A DNA stretch of 60,464 nt from Mizugakiibacter sediminis (GTDB taxonomy: Bacteria > Pseudomonadota > Gammaproteobacteria > Xanthomonadales > Rhodanobacteraceae). Positions within the stretch are counted from its first letter, which is position 1, and every line of letters starts with the position of its first letter. Both the position numbers and the translations under genes were made by a program. Where the stretch lies: contig NZ_DF970159.1 of the NCBI RefSeq assembly GCF_000953855.2, positions 1 through 60,464 on the forward strand. Reading direction: 5' to 3'. The notes beneath the pieces are model-generated. The model had not been told where the DNA came from and searched no databases. It saw nothing but the letters and a program-made list of their open reading frames with translations. Shown in pieces: positions 25,515 to 33,952 of the stretch.

Positions 25515-25874
25515 ATGGACATCGTTTTCATCCAAGACCTGCGCATCGACACCGTCATCGGCATCTACGACTGGGAGCGCCGCGTGCGCCAGACCGTGGC
25601 GCTGGACCTCGAGATGGCGTTCGACAACACGCGGCCGGCGGCCAGCGACCGCATCGAGGACACGCTCGACTACAAGGCGGTGTCGAAGCGGCTGATCGGC
25701 TTCGTCGAAGCGTCGAGCTTCCAGCTGGTGGAGACGCTGGCCGAGCGCTGCGCGGCGATCGTGCGCGAGGAGTTCGGCGTCGCCTGGGTACGGCTGAAGC
25801 TGTCCAAGCCGGGCGCGGTGCGCGGCTCGCGGGCGGTCGGCGTGTGCATCGAGCGCGGCGTGCGCCCGGGTTGA
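25515..25874 (+). CDS. folB: dihydroneopterin aldolase
   Basis: A 119-residue protein that cleaves dihydroneopterin to hydroxymethyl-dihydropterin in folate synthesis. MDIVFIQDLRIDTVIGIYDWER contains the conserved IGIYDWE, followed by DNTRPAASDRIEDTLDYKAV and the SSFQLVETLAERCAAIV segment with the conserved Glu. KLSKPGAVRGSRAVGV near the C-terminus is also typical. The next gene, four bases later, performs the following step. Confidence 0.94.
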   Translation: MDIVFIQDLRIDTVIGIYDWERRVRQTVALDLEMAFDNTRPAASDRIEDTLDYKAVSKRLIGFVEASSFQLVETLAERCAAIVREEFGVAWVRLKLSKPGAVRGSRAVGVCIERGVRPG

Positions 25875-25878
25875 GCCG

Positions 25879-26367
25879 ATGGCGCGCGCCTGGCTCAGCC
25901 TCGGCTCCAACCTCGAACCGGCGCGGCACCTGCGTGCGGCGCTGGACGAACTCGCCGCGCGCTTCGGCGCGCTGACCGTCTCGCCGGTGTACCGCACGCC
26001 GGCGGTCGGCTTCGACGGGCCGGACTTCCTCAATCTCGCCGTCGGCCTCGACACCGAGCTCGATCCCGCGGCGCTGGATGCCTGGCTGCACGCGCTGGAG
26101 GACCGCCACGGCCGCCGCCGCGACGTGCCGCGCTTCTCGAACCGCACGCTCGACGTCGACATCGTGCTGTACGACGACCTGGTGCTGCGCGGCCCGGGGC
26201 ATCTCGAGATCCCGCGCCCGGAACTCGCCCACGCCTTCGTGCTGAAGCCGCTGGCCGACATCGCGCCCGAGCTGCGCCATCCCGTCAGCGGCAAGACCAT
26301 GGCCGAGCTGTGGGCGGCGTTTCCGCGGCACGCCGAGCCGCTGCAGCCGGCGACGCTGGACGACTGA
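25879..26367 (+). CDS. folK: 2-amino-4-hydroxy-6-hydroxymethyldihydropteridine pyrophosphokinase
   Basis: A 162-residue kinase that activates hydroxymethyl-dihydropterin with ATP. LSLGSNLEPARHLRAAL, VSPVYRTPAVGFDGPDFLNLAVG, the RRRDVPRFSNRTLDVDIVLY core with its metal-binding DVD, and IPRPELAHAFVLKPLADIAP are all signature regions. It follows folB by four bases and faces the pteridine reductase gene tail to tail, making a small folate/pterin cluster. Confidence 0.95.
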   Translation: MARAWLSLGSNLEPARHLRAALDELAARFGALTVSPVYRTPAVGFDGPDFLNLAVGLDTELDPAALDAWLHALEDRHGRRRDVPRFSNRTLDVDIVLYDDLVLRGPGHLEIPRPELAHAFVLKPLADIAPELRHPVSGKTMAELWAAFPRHAEPLQPATLDD

Positions 26368-26374
26368 GCGCGCC

Positions 26375-27124
26375 TCAGATCGCCAGCGCGCGGCCGCCGT
26401 CGACGCGCACGATCTCGCCGGTGACGTAAGCCGCGTCGCGCAGCAGCCACAGTACCGCGGCGGCGACGTCCTCAGGCGCGCCGGCGCGGCCGAGCGGCGT
26501 GCGCGCCAGCAGCGCCTCGCGTTCGGCCGGCGCCTTGCCGGCCTCCGGCCACAGCACCACGCCGGGGGCGACGGCGTTGACGCGCACCTCCGGGCCGAGG
26601 TCGCGCGCCAGCGCCAGCGTCATCATCGCCAGCGCCGCCTTGGCCATGCAGTAGACGGCGTGGTTCGCCAGCGGGCGCTCGGCGTAGATGTCGACCAGGT
26701 TGACCACCGCGCCGCGCGCCGCGCGCAGCTGCGGCAGCGCCGCCTGCACCAGGAAGAACGGCGCCTTGGCGTTGCTGGCGAACAGTTCCTGCCACTGCTG
26801 CGGCGTGACCGCGCCGAGCGGCGTCGGATAGAACGCCGAGGCGTTGTTGACCACGCCGTCCAGGCGGCCGAAGCGCGCCAGCGTCGCCTCGACCAGCGCC
26901 GGCAGGCGGTCGGTGTCGGCGAGATCCGCCTGCAGCGCCAGCGTGGAGTTCGCGCGCGCGGCTTCCAGCTCGGCGATCAGCGCATCCAGCTCCGCGCGCG
27001 AACGCCGGCAGTGCAGGGCGAGGTCGTAGCCGGCCGCGTGCAGCGTGCGCGCGATGGCCGCGCCGATGCGGCGGGCGGCGCCGGTGACCAGCGCCACCGG
27101 ACGCGGATGGGCGGATTCGGGCAT
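26375..27124 (-). CDS. folM: pteridine reductase (short-chain dehydrogenase)
   Basis: A 249-residue SDR protein. The cofactor loop reads VTGAARRIGAAIARTLH, the TGxxxRxG variant that marks pteridine reductases, instead of the usual TGxxxGxG. The active-site Tyr and Lys are in YCMAKAALAMM, after NLVDIYAERP; the C-terminal GEIVRVDGGRAL is standard. It probably reduces dihydromonapterin or dihydrofolate with NADPH. Convergence with folB-folK supports a pterin role. The start is at 27124, directly before the cofactor fold. Confidence 0.88.
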   Translation of the reverse strand: MPESAHPRPVALVTGAARRIGAAIARTLHAAGYDLALHCRRSRAELDALIAELEAARANSTLALQADLADTDRLPALVEATLARFGRLDGVVNNASAFYPTPLGAVTPQQWQELFASNAKAPFFLVQAALPQLRAARGAVVNLVDIYAERPLANHAVYCMAKAALAMMTLALARDLGPEVRVNAVAPGVVLWPEAGKAPAEREALLARTPLGRAGAPEDVAAAVLWLLRDAAYVTGEIVRVDGGRALAI

Positions 27125-27211
27125 GGACGTCCTCCGGCAAACGGCCTGATATGCTTGCGGCCTCGCGCCGAGCGCCGTGATTGCCGCACAACGCGGCGAC
27201 GAAATCCAGCC

Positions 27212-28405
27212 GTGTCGACCCCGCTGCCCGAACCCAGTGCCGACGAGCGCGCGCTCTCCCAGCGCCTGCGCGACCTGCTGCGCGAGGAGATCGCCGCGCA
27301 CGGCCACATCCCGTTCTCGCGCTTCATGGAGCGCTGCCTGTACGCGCCGGGGCTGGGCTATTACAGCGCCGGCCGCACCAAGTTCGGCGCCGCCGGCGAT
27401 TTCGTCACCGCGCCGGAACTGGGCGAGCTGTTCGCGCGCTGCGTGGTCAACGCGGTGCTGTCGGCGCTGCGCACGCTGGGGCCGCAGGCGGATTTCCTCG
27501 AACTCGGCGGCGGCAGCGGCGCCTTCGCCGAGGTGGCGCTGCGCGCCCTCGCCGATGCCGACGCGCTGCCGCGCCGCTACCTGATCCTCGAGCCCAGCGC
27601 CGACCTGCGCGAACGCCAGCAGGCGCGGCTGCGCGCGGCGCTGCCGCCCGAGCTTTCCGCGCGCGCGCAATGGCTGGAGCGGCCGCCGCAGGAGCCCTGG
27701 CGCGGCGTGCTGTTCGCCAACGAAGTGATCGACGCGCTGCCGGCCACGCGCTTCACCGTGCGCCACGGCGAGGTGCTGGAGGAGTGCGTGGCGCTGGACG
27801 GCGAGGGCCGCTTCGCCCGCGTCGACCGCCCGACCGATCCGCTGGTCACCGGCGCCGTACGTCACCTCGAGGCCGACCTCGGCCAACCGTTCGCCGACGG
27901 CTACCGCTCCGAACTGCTGCCGCAACTGCCGTACTGGATGCAGGCGGTGGCCGGCTCGCTGGAGGCCGGCCTGATGCTGTTCGTCGACTACGGCTATCCG
28001 CGCCGCGAGTACTACCTGCCCGAGCGCAGCGACGGCACGCTGGTCGCGCACTACCGCCATCGCGCGCACGCCGATCCGTACCACCTGCCGGGTCTGCAGG
28101 ACCTCACCGCGTTCGTCGATTTCACCGCGCTGGCCGAGGCCGGCAACAGCGCCGGCTTCGGCGTCGGCGCCTATCTGCCGCAGGCGCAGTTCCTGATCGC
28201 CTCCGGCCTCGCCGAGGCGTTCGCCGCGGCCAGCGAAGCCGCGCCGGACGACGCCGCGCGCTACCGCCTCGCGCAGGAGGCCAAGCGCCTGACCCTGCCC
28301 GGCGAGATGGGCGAGCGCTTCCAGGTGATGCTGTTCGCGCGCGGCCTCGATGCCGTGGCGCTGCCCGCCGAGGTGCTGCTGGCCGACCAGGGGCATCGCC
28401 TGTGA
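27212..28405 (+). CDS. MidA/DUF185 family SAM-dependent methyltransferase
   Basis: A 397-residue protein. The N-terminus has EIAAHGHIPFSRFMERCLYAP and GYYSAGRTKFGAAGDFVTAPE; the SAM site appears as FLELGGGSGAFAEVAL; EPWRGVLFANEVIDALPATRF and FVDYGYPRREYYLPERSDGT follow, all as in the NDUFAF7/MidA family. The mitochondrial member methylates an arginine of complex I; the bacterial target is not known. GTG at 27212 is used since it lies in frame just before the first family-like residues. The following gene overlaps by one base. Confidence 0.88.
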   Translation: MSTPLPEPSADERALSQRLRDLLREEIAAHGHIPFSRFMERCLYAPGLGYYSAGRTKFGAAGDFVTAPELGELFARCVVNAVLSALRTLGPQADFLELGGGSGAFAEVALRALADADALPRRYLILEPSADLRERQQARLRAALPPELSARAQWLERPPQEPWRGVLFANEVIDALPATRFTVRHGEVLEECVALDGEGRFARVDRPTDPLVTGAVRHLEADLGQPFADGYRSELLPQLPYWMQAVAGSLEAGLMLFVDYGYPRREYYLPERSDGTLVAHYRHRAHADPYHLPGLQDLTAFVDFTALAEAGNSAGFGVGAYLPQAQFLIASGLAEAFAAASEAAPDDAARYRLAQEAKRLTLPGEMGERFQVMLFARGLDAVALPAEVLLADQGHRL

Positions 28406-29202
28406 TGCAGGCGTTTCCCGACGTGCTGCTGTCGCCGCTCGGCGCCGGCCTGCTGCTGGCGCTGCTGCTGTGGCTGGCGCGCCGGCGCCTGCCGCGCTGG
28501 GCGCTGCGGGGCGGCATCGTGCTGGAAGTGCTGTGCTACGCGCTGATGACGCCGCTCGGCGCCAACGCGCTGGTCGGCATGGTCGAGGCGCAGGCGCCGC
28601 GGCCGTCGCAGTGCGGCGCGCCGCGCCCCTCCGCCATCGTCGTGCTGGCCGGCGGCATGGAGCACGCCGCATTGGGGCCGGACGACGCCAGCGTGCTGTC
28701 CACCGCCAGCGTGCGGCGCCTGCTGGCCGCGGTCGATCTCTGGCGCGCGATGCCGGACGCGACGCTGGTGGTCAGCGGCGGCGGCCCGTTCGAGCTCGCC
28801 GAGGCGACGCTGCTGGCGCACTTCGCCCACAAGCTCGGCGTGCCGGCGGCGGCGATCCGCACCGAGACCCACTCGCAGACCACCTGGGAAAACGCCTTGA
28901 ACACGCGCCGCCTGGACGGCGTGCCCGCGCGCATCTGGCTGGTCACCTCGGCGCTGCACATGCCGCGCGCGCTGCTGGCCTTCCGCGCCGCCGGCTTCGA
29001 CGTCTGCGGCTTCCCCGCCGACTTCCGCTACCTGCCGCCGCAGAATCTCGGCGACGCGCTGCCGCAGAGCGGCGCGCTGCAGAAGTCCGAAGCCGCGCTG
29101 CACGAACTGGTCGGCATGTTGCTCTATCGCGGCATCGTGCTGAAGCATCGCCTCGCCGGCGACATGCCCGCACCGAGCGCACCGACGGCGTCGCGCAGCT
29201 GA
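28405..29202 (+). CDS. DUF218 (YdcF/ElyC-like) membrane protein
   Basis: A 265-residue protein with two N-terminal membrane spans (LGAGLLLALLLWLARRR and LRGGIVLEVLCYALMTPLGAN) and a C-terminal DUF218 domain: AIVVLAGGMEHAALG, ATLVVSGGGPFELAEA, ETHSQTTWENALNTRR and IWLVTSALHMPRALLAFRAAGF. ElyC in Escherichia coli affects lipid carrier supply for envelope glycans, so an envelope role is plausible. Its ATG overlaps the stop of the methyltransferase gene by one base. Confidence 0.88.
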   Translation: MQAFPDVLLSPLGAGLLLALLLWLARRRLPRWALRGGIVLEVLCYALMTPLGANALVGMVEAQAPRPSQCGAPRPSAIVVLAGGMEHAALGPDDASVLSTASVRRLLAAVDLWRAMPDATLVVSGGGPFELAEATLLAHFAHKLGVPAAAIRTETHSQTTWENALNTRRLDGVPARIWLVTSALHMPRALLAFRAAGFDVCGFPADFRYLPPQNLGDALPQSGALQKSEAALHELVGMLLYRGIVLKHRLAGDMPAPSAPTASRS

Positions 29203-29218
29203 TTTTTCCCTCTCCCCG

Positions 29219-30457
29219 CTAAGGCGAGGGGCGGCTGGTGCGCGGCACGGCGGCGATCGCCGCCAGTCGCGCGCGGCGCATGGCTTCGGCGATCGCCGGG
29301 CCGGTCAGGCCTTGCGCCACGAACGGCGCGGCCTTGACCGCGGCGGCGGCGGCGAAGGCGGCGCGCAGGTAGTCGGCCTGCGGGTAGGCGGCGTCGGCCA
29401 GGCCGAGGCGGCCGCGCTTGTCGGCCTCGCAGGCCAGCAGGAACGCCTCCAGCCGCCCGCCGCGACGGAAGGCGTCGAGCTGTTCCAGCAGTTCCAGCAC
29501 GGTGCCGGGGCGCAGTTCCAGCGCCTGGTGCGCGACCAGGTGGTGGCGGCAGACGAGCTCGGCCAGCGCGGCGTAGTCGGCCGGCACCTTCAGGCGCGCG
29601 CACAGCGCCTGCAGCGGCGCCACGCCGCGCACCTCGTGCATCACGTGACGCGGCCACTCGTCCTTCGGCGTCAGCGCCTTGCCGAGATCGTGGGTGAGCG
29701 CGCAGAAGCCGACCAGGGCGTCGCCGGGTGCGAGTCGCGCGGCGGCGTCCAGCACCAGCTCCAGGTGTGCGCCGGTGTCCACCTCGGGGTGGAATTCCGC
29801 GCGCTGCGGCACGCCGTACAGCGCATCGACCTCGGGGAACAGCACGGCCAGCGCGCCGCAGGCGCGCAGCGTGCGCAGGAACGCCGACGGCTGCGGCTCG
29901 GCCAGCGCGCGCTGCGTCTCCGCCCACACGCGTTCCGGCACCAGATGGTCGACCTCGCCGTCCTCGACCATGCGCCGCATCAGCGCCCGCGTCTCCTCGG
30001 CGACGGCGAAGCCGAGCGGCGCGTAGCGCGCGGCGAAGCGCGCCACGCGCAGCACGCGCACGGGATCCTCGACGAACGCCGGCGAGACGTGGCGCAGCAC
30101 GCGCGCCGCGAGATCGCGCGCGCCGCCGAACGGATCGACCAGCGCGCCGCGTTCGTCCTCGGCCATCGCGTTGATGGTGAGGTCGCGGCGCTCGAGATCC
30201 TGCTCCAGCGTCACCGACGGATCGGCGTGGAAGGCGAAGCCGTGGTAGCCGCGGCCGGTCTTGCGCTCGGTGCGCGCCAGCGCGTACTCCTCGCCGGTCT
30301 CCGGATGCAGGAACACCGGGAAGTCCTTGCCGACCGGCCTGAAGCCGCGCGCCTGCAGCTCTTCGGGGCGCGCGCCGACGACGACGTAATCGCGGTCGGC
30401 AACCGCGCGTCCCAGCAGTTTGTCGCGGACCGCGCCGCCGACCAGATAGATGCGCAT
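29219..30457 (-). CDS. cca: multifunctional CCA tRNA nucleotidyltransferase with HD domain
   Basis: A 412-residue protein that adds or repairs the 3' CCA of t[20 protein letters not shown] and [11 protein letters not shown] give the nucleotidyltransferase signature and metal-binding acidic pair; [15 protein letters not shown] and [17 protein letters not shown] follow. The C-terminal HD phosphohydrolase domain is visible as [26 protein letters not shown]. The start is the Met at 30457; nine upstream codons that stay open are not family-like. It is the last gene of the slt-epimerase-cca series. Confidence 0.95.
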   Translation of the reverse strand: MRIYLVGGAVRDKLLGRAVADRDYVVVGARPEELQARGFRPVGKDFPVFLHPETGEEYALARTERKTGRGYHGFAFHADPSVTLEQDLERRDLTINAMAEDERGALVDPFGGARDLAARVLRHVSPAFVEDPVRVLRVARFAARYAPLGFAVAEETRALMRRMVEDGEVDHLVPERVWAETQRALAEPQPSAFLRTLRACGALAVLFPEVDALYGVPQRAEFHPEVDTGAHLELVLDAAARLAPGDALVGFCALTHDLGKALTPKDEWPRHVMHEVRGVAPLQALCARLKVPADYAALAELVCRHHLVAHQALELRPGTVLELLEQLDAFRRGGRLEAFLLACEADKRGRLGLADAAYPQADYLRAAFAAAAAVKAAPFVAQGLTGPAIAEAMRRARLAAIAAVPRTSRPSP

Positions 30458-30507
30458 GGCGGGATTGTGCCATGCGCCGGGCATCCGCCCCGAGAAGACG
30501 GTTGGAC

Positions 30508-30573
30508 GCGGATCGACGCGGATGAAGCTCGATCTGCATCCGCGCTCATCCGCGCAAATCCGCGCAAATCCGC
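30508..30573. repeat. GCGGAT/ATCCGC hexamers on a 10-bp lattice
   Basis: GCGGAT occurs at 30508 and 30518, and its reverse complement ATCCGC at 30538, 30548, 30558 and 30568, every start an exact multiple of 10 bases apart. The two orientations face each other around 30530, and the innermost pair extends to CGCGGATG / CATCCGCG (8 bp). The stretch sits between cca and the epimerase gene, next to two perfect palindromes. It could be a dispersed intergenic repeat or a binding array in phase with the DNA helix. Confidence 0.7.
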
Positions 30574-30577
30574 GTGC

Positions 30578-30630
30578 AAAGATCTAAAGATCTTTGGCGC
30601 CCGCTGCGCAGCTAGCTGCGCAGCGGGCGC
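30578..30630. repeat. adjacent perfect palindromes of 18 and 34 bases
   Basis: AAAGATCT (30578-30585) and AGATCTTT (30588-30595) flank AA. One base further on, a 34-base perfect palindrome spans 30597-30630; its left half is GCGCCCGCTGCGCAGCT and the right half is the exact reverse complement, with no loop. The epimerase gene reads into both: the palindromes encode its last dozen residues and its stop codon. They may form a cruciform or act as a terminator for the epimerase transcript, but no U-run follows. Confidence 0.8.
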
Positions 30631-31552
30631 GCGCGGCCTCGATGCGCGCCTGGCGGCCGCGGCCGTGCAGCAGCGCCGGCAGCATCGGCGCGAAGCGCTG
30701 CGGCACGATGCCGAGCGCGGCGAGGCCGTCGACGCTGCCGACCGAATCGGTCAGCAGCGAGCGGAAGTTGTCCAGCGAGAACGGCTTGCCCGGCAGCAGG
30801 CCGGCCACCGCCGCCTGCAGCCAGCCCAGCGCATCCGGCAGCGGCAGCACCGCGCGGCGCACGCCCATCGCGTCGCGGATCAGCCGCACGATCTCGAGCA
30901 GGGTCAGCACGTCGGGGCCGTACAGCTCGAAGGTGCGTCCGCCGGTTTCGCGCGGATCGGCCACGCAGCGGGCGATCGCCTCGACCACGTCGCCGACGTA
31001 CACCGGCGCCATCTTCGCGCGCGGCCGCGCCAGCGGCAGCACCGGCAGCAGCCGCAGCAGCCCGGCGAAGCGCGACACCAGGCCGTCGCCGGGGCCGAAG
31101 ATCACCGCCGACTGCAGCAGCGTCCAGGCGAGGCCGGAGCGTTTCACCTCCGCTTCCGCCTCGCCGCGCGTCCGCAGGTACTTCGATTCGCCCTGGCCCG
31201 CTTTCAGCGCGCTCATCTGCACCAGCCGCGGCACGCCCATCTGCCGGCAGGCGTCGACCAGGGTGTGGGTCAGCTCGACGTGCGCGCGGCGGAAGCGCTG
31301 GTGGTGCGTCTCGTTGAGGATGCCGACCAGGTTCAGCGCGGCGTCCGCCTTGGAGAGGTGGCGCGCCAGCGCGGCGCGGTCGTAGACGTTGGCGCTCAGC
31401 ACGCGCACCTGCGGCAGCACGGTCAGCTCGCGATGCAAATCGCGGTTGCGCGACAGTACGGTGATGGCGTGGCCGTCGGCGGCGAGCCGCGGCAGCAGGT
31501 GGCTGCCGACGAAGCCGGTGCCGCCGAGGACGAGCAGGCGTAGGGCTGGCAT
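30584..31552 (-). CDS. NAD-dependent epimerase/dehydratase family (complex I NDUFA9-like) protein
   Basis: A 322-residue atypical SDR protein. It begins MPALRLLVLGGTGFVGSHLL, the dinucleotide-binding GxxGxxG, and continues ALNLVGILNETHHQRFRRAH, RLVQMSALKAGQGESKYLRTRGEAEAEV (here in two parts) and SAVIFGPGDGLVSRFA, which resembles the NDUFA9-like group rather than sugar epimerases. The typical YxxxK is kept as YLRTRGEAE with Arg in place of Lys. The substrate is unknown. The end of the gene lies inside the palindromes, so the C-terminal RCAASCAAGAKDL is repeat-derived. It is flanked by slt and cca on the same strand. Confidence 0.85.
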   Translation of the reverse strand: MPALRLLVLGGTGFVGSHLLPRLAADGHAITVLSRNRDLHRELTVLPQVRVLSANVYDRAALARHLSKADAALNLVGILNETHHQRFRRAHVELTHTLVDACRQMGVPRLVQMSALKAGQGESKYLRTRGEAEAEVKRSGLAWTLLQSAVIFGPGDGLVSRFAGLLRLLPVLPLARPRAKMAPVYVGDVVEAIARCVADPRETGGRTFELYGPDVLTLLEIVRLIRDAMGVRRAVLPLPDALGWLQAAVAGLLPGKPFSLDNFRSLLTDSVGSVDGLAALGIVPQRFAPMLPALLHGRGRQARIEAARARCAASCAAGAKDL

Positions 31553-31820
31553 CTGCGTACCCCTCCGGGAATGCGCCGGCGATGCGCGATTCCGTGCTGC
31601 CCTAAGGATGAGCTTCGGCGGCCGCAGCGGCAAGCGCGGCGCGCCGCGTATCCCCTTTCGGCCTCGCCCTGCAAACGGTGGGCGGGAATGCGCATGCCGT
31701 GGCGACAGGAGTGCATCGAAACGTGGGCTGCGGCGCCAAGCGCAATCCGCTGCCATCCCCTGCGATGGCAGGGAAGGAGCCGGACAAGCATCTCGGGGCG
31801 ATGCGGAAGCGTCGAGGGCT

Positions 31821-33836
31821 TCAGCGCGGTGCCGGCGGGCGCTGCGTGACGGTGCTGGCCGCGTCTTCCGCTTGCGGCGGCGCCGGGCACACCACCGGCT
31901 TGCGGGCGGCATCGGCGGCCGGCGGCGCGTACGTCACGCCGATCGCCGGCATGCGCGCGGACAGCGCCAACGCGCGGCCGTGCATGCGCCAGTCGTAGAT
32001 CACGCTGAAGGCGAGGATGCGGGCGACGTATTCGCGCGTCTCGCGCCAGGGGATGGTGGCGATGAACAGGTCCGGCGGCAGGTCGCCGCGCGCGGAAAGC
32101 CAGGCGCCGAGCGGGTCGGGGCCGGCGTTGTAGGCGGCGCTGGCCAGCCAGGGATTGCCGAAGCGGTCCTCCAGCCGCGCCAGGTAGCGTGTGCCCAGCG
32201 GGATGTTCACCGTCGGATCGAACAGCGAATCGGGGCCGGCGTAGGGCAGCGCCGCCGCCTTGGCCAGCTGCGCGGCGGTGCGCGGCAGCAGCTGCATCAG
32301 GCCGCGCGCGTCGGCGCCGGAACGCGCGTCGGCGACCCAGGCGCTCTCCGCGCGGATGATCGCGTAGGCCCAGGCGGGATCGATGCCGGCGGCGCGCGCG
32401 GCGCGCCGCACGCCGTCCTCGCGCGCCAGCGGGAAACGCTGCTCGTACAGGCGCAGCGTCTCGCCGCTGCTGAAGGCGAACACCGCGCGGTCGTACCAGC
32501 CGCGCCGGTAGGCGAGGTCGGCGGCGACGCGGCGGTCGGCCGCATCGAGCGCGTCCCAGGCGCGCGCCCACTCGCGGCGCGCCTGCGGCAGCATGTCCAG
32601 CGCGTGGAACTCGAAAGCACGTTGCATGCCCGGCAGGGCGAGCACGCGTCGCGCGTCCTCGTCGTCGACGGCGAGCGATGCCGGGCAGATCGCATAGGGC
32701 GCGCCGACGCGGTCGGCGGCGAGGAAACCGTAGAAATTGGCTTCGCGCGCCAGCGCCTCGTACAGCGGCCGCGCCTCGTCCTTGCGGCCGAGCACCTCCA
32801 GCACGCGCGCGCGCAGGTAGCGCCATTCGGCGTCCTCGGCCTGCGCCGGCGAAAGCGCGTCCAGCGCCGCCAGCGCGCCGTTCCAGTCGCGCGCGGCCAG
32901 CGCCACGCGCACGCGCCACTCGCGGGTGGCGTCGGTCTGCGCGCCGGCGGGAAGTTCCGCCAGCCGCTGCGCGGCGTCGTCGCCGAAGTCGGTGGCGCGG
33001 TACAGCGCGATCGCGGCGAGGATGCGGTCGCGTTCGCCGGGCGTGAAGGCGAAGTGCGTCGACAGCGCGCGCCACGCCGCCTCGGCGCGCGCGCTGTCGC
33101 TGCGCGCCAGCCGCGGCATGCCGAGCACCACCGCCAGGCGGTGGCGCGGCGTGTCCGGCCAGTTCGCGGCGGCGGCCATCGCCGCGGCCGGATCGCGCAG
33201 CGCGTCGGCGAGACGGCGCGCGGCGTCCTGCTCGTCGGCCGGCAGCCACGGCGTCAGCGCGGCGACGGTGCCGGCGGCGCCCGCCTCGGCGGCGCGTTCG
33301 ATGCGCGCCCACACGCGCTCGCGGGTCAGCAGGCCGTGGTCGCGCGCCCAGGCCAGCGCCGGATCGCAGGCGTCGGGCAGGCTCGGCTGCTGCCACAGCG
33401 CGGCGAGATCGCGGTCGAAATCGAGCGTCCCGCCCTTGGCGAGGCGCGCCTGCAGGGCAGCGCAGGCCAGCGCGTCGCCGCCGCGGCCGTCGTACAGGGC
33501 GAGAAAGTCGTCCCAATCCTGCCGACGCGCCAGTTCCTGCAGGAAGTCGCGGCGCAGGTCGGCGGCGGGGATCAGGTCGGGCCAGCGTTTCAGGTAGGCC
33601 TCGACCGCCGCGCGGCCGACGTGGTCGAGATCGTGCTCCAGCGCCGCCGCTTCGAGGTAGGGGAAGAGCGGATAGTCCTCGAGCTGCGGCGCGTAGCGCT
33701 GCCAGCCGGGGTCGCCGCCGCGCGCCAGCGCGTAGGCCTGGCGGAACGCGTCGCGCTGCGCGTCGAGGTCGGCGGAGGCGAACGGTGCGAACACCGTCAG
33801 GCTGGCGAGCAGCAGCAGGCGCAGGGGGGCGGCCAT
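31821..33836 (-). CDS. slt: soluble lytic murein transglycosylase (Slt70-type)
   Basis: About 671 residues: a signal peptide (LLLLASLTVFAPFASA), a long alpha-helical superhelix, and a C-terminal lysozyme-like domain with the catalytic Glu in AIIRAESAWVADARS, then ADARGLMQLLPRTAAQLA and WLASAAYNAGPDPLGAWL. It cleaves peptidoglycan strands to anhydro-muropeptides in the periplasm. Two further in-frame Mets lie upstream; 33836 is preferred because the signal peptide begins there. It is divergent from the GH17 gene. The 268-base spacer downstream holds a CTGCCATC/GATGGCAG hairpin (31750-31771) and no gene. Confidence 0.93.
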   Translation of the reverse strand: MAAPLRLLLLASLTVFAPFASADLDAQRDAFRQAYALARGGDPGWQRYAPQLEDYPLFPYLEAAALEHDLDHVGRAAVEAYLKRWPDLIPAADLRRDFLQELARRQDWDDFLALYDGRGGDALACAALQARLAKGGTLDFDRDLAALWQQPSLPDACDPALAWARDHGLLTRERVWARIERAAEAGAAGTVAALTPWLPADEQDAARRLADALRDPAAAMAAAANWPDTPRHRLAVVLGMPRLARSDSARAEAAWRALSTHFAFTPGERDRILAAIALYRATDFGDDAAQRLAELPAGAQTDATREWRVRVALAARDWNGALAALDALSPAQAEDAEWRYLRARVLEVLGRKDEARPLYEALAREANFYGFLAADRVGAPYAICPASLAVDDEDARRVLALPGMQRAFEFHALDMLPQARREWARAWDALDAADRRVAADLAYRRGWYDRAVFAFSSGETLRLYEQRFPLAREDGVRRAARAAGIDPAWAYAIIRAESAWVADARSGADARGLMQLLPRTAAQLAKAAALPYAGPDSLFDPTVNIPLGTRYLARLEDRFGNPWLASAAYNAGPDPLGAWLSARGDLPPDLFIATIPWRETREYVARILAFSVIYDWRMHGRALALSARMPAIGVTYAPPAADAARKPVVCPAPPQAEDAASTVTQRPPAPR

Positions 33837-33952
33837 GATGCGAAGGAGGCGGAAACGCGGCGCGGCCATTGTAGTCGCAGCGTGCCCGGACGCAGGTAAA
33901 ATTCGTGTCACCGCGCGCGCCGCGTCGGCCGTGCTCCCGTTCCGGAATCCGC

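Noticed and set aside
29205-29230. Possible terminator hairpin between the DUF218 and cca genes
   Set aside because: The C-rich and G-rich arms pair only with a bulge and the hairpin overlaps the cca stop; too weak to call.
30538-30573. Short regularly spaced repeats as a CRISPR array
   Set aside because: The units are 10 bases long with no spacers of CRISPR length, and there are no cas genes in the window.
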